Below are positions 62,295-64,000 of a DNA stretch of 64,000 bases, one piece after another. The DNA is from Micromonospora sp. RP3T (GTDB taxonomy: Bacteria; Actinomycetota; Actinomycetes; Mycobacteriales; Micromonosporaceae). A program made the translations under genes and the position numbers. Numbering within the stretch: position 1 is the stretch's first letter; the number at the start of each line of letters is the position of its first letter. The stretch spans positions 340,212 through 404,211 of the forward strand of contig NZ_PYPS01000001.1 of NCBI RefSeq assembly GCF_003027925.1, read 5' to 3'. The notes beneath the pieces were generated by a model that did no database searches, had not been told where the DNA came from, and worked only from the letters and a program-made list of their open reading frames with translations.

Positions 62295-62453
62295 ATGGTC
62301 AAGAAGGTCCTCACCTGGGCCGGCATCGCATTCTTGATCTTCTTCGTCGCCTACCGACCCAACTCGGCAGCCGACGTGTTCAAGTCTCTCGGTGGCGGCA
62401 TCATGGACATCGCGCAGGGCTTCGGTGATTTCTTCACCAACCTGGTCGCCTAG
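62295..62453 (+). CDS. 52-residue membrane protein
   Basis: A short gene upstream of the PH-domain gene: ATG at 62295 with GAGAGGATGG before it. It encodes MVKKVLTWAGIAFLIFFVAY followed by RPNSAADVFKSLGGGIMDIA and ends in QGFGDFFTNLVA. One N-terminal membrane helix and an amphipathic C-terminal helix. The stop is six bases before the PH-domain start, so the two are one operon. Too small for standard annotation; coding is supported by codon bias and spacing. Confidence 0.78.
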   Translation: MVKKVLTWAGIAFLIFFVAYRPNSAADVFKSLGGGIMDIAQGFGDFFTNLVA

Positions 62454-62459
62454 CCGGCC

Positions 62460-63332
62460 ATGGGAAGCCCTTCCGGTCCACCCTTCGACCCGGACGATCC
62501 CGACCGGGCACGCCGGGAGCGCGACACCGAGCCGATCCCCCGGATCGACCCGGACGACGGTCCCGGCTACGGCGCCGGTCCCGGATACGGGGCCGGTCCC
62601 TCCCTCTCGGAGGATGCCGCGTTCGGCGACGGACCGGGTTTCGCCGGGGAGGGTCGCTCCGGTCGCGCCTGGGCGCGTGACCCGGAGGGCTATCCGGAGC
62701 AGCCGATCTCCGAGGAGGAGCTGGCCGGTCTCCGGGTCGACGCCTCCGGCATGGCCCCGCGCCGGGTGCTGCCCCTGGAGGACGAGCCCAGCTCGCTGGT
62801 CGCGCGCTACCTCTTCCCCACCGAGCGTTACCGGGGCGAGTGGAAGCGGCACTGGATCCACCTCAGCACACCGATCATCGTCGGCATCGCGGCCACGTTC
62901 GTGCTCGGCTACCTCTCCGGCTTCCTCGCCGGGCGGGACGTCGGCGCGCTGACCACCATCGCGGTGCTGCTCTGGTTCGCGGTGATGGGCTGGGTCGCCT
63001 GGCGGGTCGCCGACTGGTGGTACGACCGCTTCATCCTGACCAACAAGCGGGTGATGGTGGTCAACGGCATCATCACCCGCCGGGTCGCGATGATGCCGCT
63101 GGTCCGGGTCACCGACATGAAGTACGAACAGACCCCGACCGGCCGGGCCCTCAACTACGGCACGTTCGTGCTGGAGTCGGCGGGTCAGGAGCAGGCGCTC
63201 CGCGAGGTCAAGAACCTGCCCAACCCGAACGAGCTCTACCTGCGTGTGGTGGAGGAGATGTACGAGCCGCAGGCCGTCGAGGCGCGGTTGGGCAAGGAGG
63301 CCGACGAGGCCAAGGCCGACGACGGCGCCTGA
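62460..63332 (+). CDS. Bacterial PH-domain (bPH2) membrane protein
   Basis: 290 residues from ATG at 62460. A disordered acidic/Gly N-terminus of ~100 residues precedes two helices (TPIIVGIAATFVLGYLSGFL; LTTIAVLLWFAVMGWVAWRV) and a YdbS-like PH domain: DRFILTNKRVMVVNGIITRR and MKYEQTPTGRALNYGTFVLE. The tail is helical and charged. Of unknown role; homologues are linked to membrane stress. Coupled with the 52-residue gene. Confidence 0.85.
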   Translation: MGSPSGPPFDPDDPDRARRERDTEPIPRIDPDDGPGYGAGPGYGAGPSLSEDAAFGDGPGFAGEGRSGRAWARDPEGYPEQPISEEELAGLRVDASGMAPRRVLPLEDEPSSLVARYLFPTERYRGEWKRHWIHLSTPIIVGIAATFVLGYLSGFLAGRDVGALTTIAVLLWFAVMGWVAWRVADWWYDRFILTNKRVMVVNGIITRRVAMMPLVRVTDMKYEQTPTGRALNYGTFVLESAGQEQALREVKNLPNPNELYLRVVEEMYEPQAVEARLGKEADEAKADDGA

Positions 63333-63435
63333 AACTTTTCGTCCGAACATCTCAGGGACTGCGCACCTTTCGCCGTCGACCCGACCCGCTCGGTCGTGGG
63401 AGCCTGCCAGGCAGGACGGGGGCGCGGAGGTGGGC

Positions 63436-64000
63436 GTGGCGAGCAGGGATGCGCTGGAGGAGGAGTTCCGCGAGTTCGTCGCGGCCCGATCCGGCGCCCT
63501 GCTGCGTACCGCCTATCTGCTGGCCGGTGACTGGGCGACCGCCGAGGACCTGCTCCAGACCGCGCTGACCAAGACCTACCTGGCCTGGAAGCGGCTCGGC
63601 GGGATCGACGCCATCGAGCCGTACGCCCGTCGGGTCCTGGTCAACACGTCGACCAGTTGGTGGCGTCGCCGCTGGCACGGGGAACGACCGACCGAGGTGC
63701 TGCCCGAGCGGGCCGGCGTCGACGAGATCGAACACCAGCTCGACCGGGACGCGCTCTGGCGGCACCTCCAGGCGTTGCCCGCCCGCCAGCGGGCCGTGCT
63801 GGTGCTCCGCTTCTACGAGGACATGTCGGAGGCGCAGACGGCCGCCCTGCTGGAGATCTCCCCGGGCACGGTCAAGAGTCAGACCTCCCGGGCGTTGAAC
63901 ACGCTGCGCCGCCGCCTCGGCTCGGCGGCCGCCCTGGGCCTGCCGGGCGAGCCGGCCCCCGCACCCGCCCCGGCCCCCACCCCGCCCCGCGTCCTGCCGG
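63436..64000 (+). CDS. SigE-family RNA polymerase sigma factor (3' end outside window)
   Basis: GTG at 63436 with GGAGG five bases upstream; 188 codons are present with no stop. Sigma70 region 2 is EEFREFVAARSGALLRTAYL with the WATAEDLLQTALTKTYLAWK core; region 4 is LPARQRAVLVLRFYEDMSEA and SPGTVKSQTSRALNTLRRRL. This is an ECF-type factor of the actinobacterial SigE (TIGR02983) group, different from mycobacterial SigE. The C-terminal part is Pro/Ala-rich. No anti-sigma gene can be seen because the window ends. Confidence 0.9.
   Translation, partial: MASRDALEEEFREFVAARSGALLRTAYLLAGDWATAEDLLQTALTKTYLAWKRLGGIDAIEPYARRVLVNTSTSWWRRRWHGERPTEVLPERAGVDEIEHQLDRDALWRHLQALPARQRAVLVLRFYEDMSEAQTAALLEISPGTVKSQTSRALNTLRRRLGSAAALGLPGEPAPAPAPAPTPPRVLP

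Noticed and set aside
63436..64000. Relocated mycobacterial-type sigE missing from the htrA locus
   Set aside because: The protein belongs to the actinobacterial SigE (TIGR02983) ECF group by its region 2 and 4 features, which is distinct from mycobacterial SigE.

Overview
The window is high-GC actinobacterial DNA, most likely from the Micromonosporaceae (Micromonospora or a close relative). The reasons are the heavy GTG/TTG start use and third-position GC bias, the actinobacterial families (DUF3117, Rv2578c-type radical SAM, DUF4190, a SigE-family sigma factor, an HtrA-TatB-Mrp-DUF1003-MgtE run) and several intergenic palindromes built on GGGGCCCC or GTGATCAAGG cores. No ribosomal operon, phage, integrase, transposase or CRISPR array is visible. 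The window opens inside a hydrolase gene and closes inside a sigma-factor gene.

Region by region: 0-5.2 kb is a copper-handling locus (Tat-exported multicopper oxidase, a small DUF305 protein, and a CopB-type P-type ATPase behind a CsoR-like operator). 5.27-7.6 kb is a small island. It is bracketed by two copies of a tRNA-Arg(CCT) promoter plus 5' half, only the right copy being a complete tRNA. It carries one AAA/DUF4143 ATPase whose upstream region holds four regularly spaced 11-bp repeats. 7.8-11.5 kb is metH under an S-adenosylhomocysteine riboswitch. 11.6-24.3 kb is mixed accessory and housekeeping content: an Ltp-repeat protein, a P450-ferredoxin pair, a methyltransferase, a PMM-like HAD enzyme, an NmrA-like reductase, a Tat-exported beta-helix-type protein, a decayed CPBP protease, a ClpP with a ClgR-like regulator, a HAF-repeat protein, a TrkA-type K+ channel, and a MarR/azoreductase pair. 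24.3-27.2 kb encodes the 2-oxoacid:ferredoxin oxidoreductase KorAB.

29.3-42.2 kb keeps the gene order of the mycobacterial Rv1207-Rv1232c region (folP2, DivIVA-like, tag, DUF3117, O-methyltransferase, htrA, tatB, mrp, DUF1003, MgtE-like). gpgS and the sigE-rseA pair are absent, and an enoyl-CoA hydratase/paaX pair and a leucyl aminopeptidase lie inside it. 42-54.6 kb carries transporters, SDR enzymes, a malyl-CoA-lyase-like CitE protein, an acyl-CoA dehydrogenase, and a TetR gene with a likely operator. 54.6-56.7 kb is a radical SAM gene whose Fe-S motif is interrupted by a 339-residue intein and which starts next to a LexA-like SOS box. 56.7-64 kb holds a DCC-family protein, an HTTM membrane pair, thioredoxin, a MaoC hydratase, a SpoU methyltransferase, a 52-residue membrane peptide with a PH-domain protein, and the start of a SigE-family sigma factor.

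Possible functional links: the Tat component TatB could serve the multicopper oxidase and the beta-helix protein. The CitE-like lyase, acyl-CoA dehydrogenase and MaoC hydratase could be three scattered steps of an ethylmalonyl-CoA-type pathway. The most unusual structures are the tRNA-bracketed ATPase island with its iteron-like array, the intein at the radical SAM cluster next to an SOS-like box, and intergenic palindromes that supply the stop codons of two neighbouring genes.
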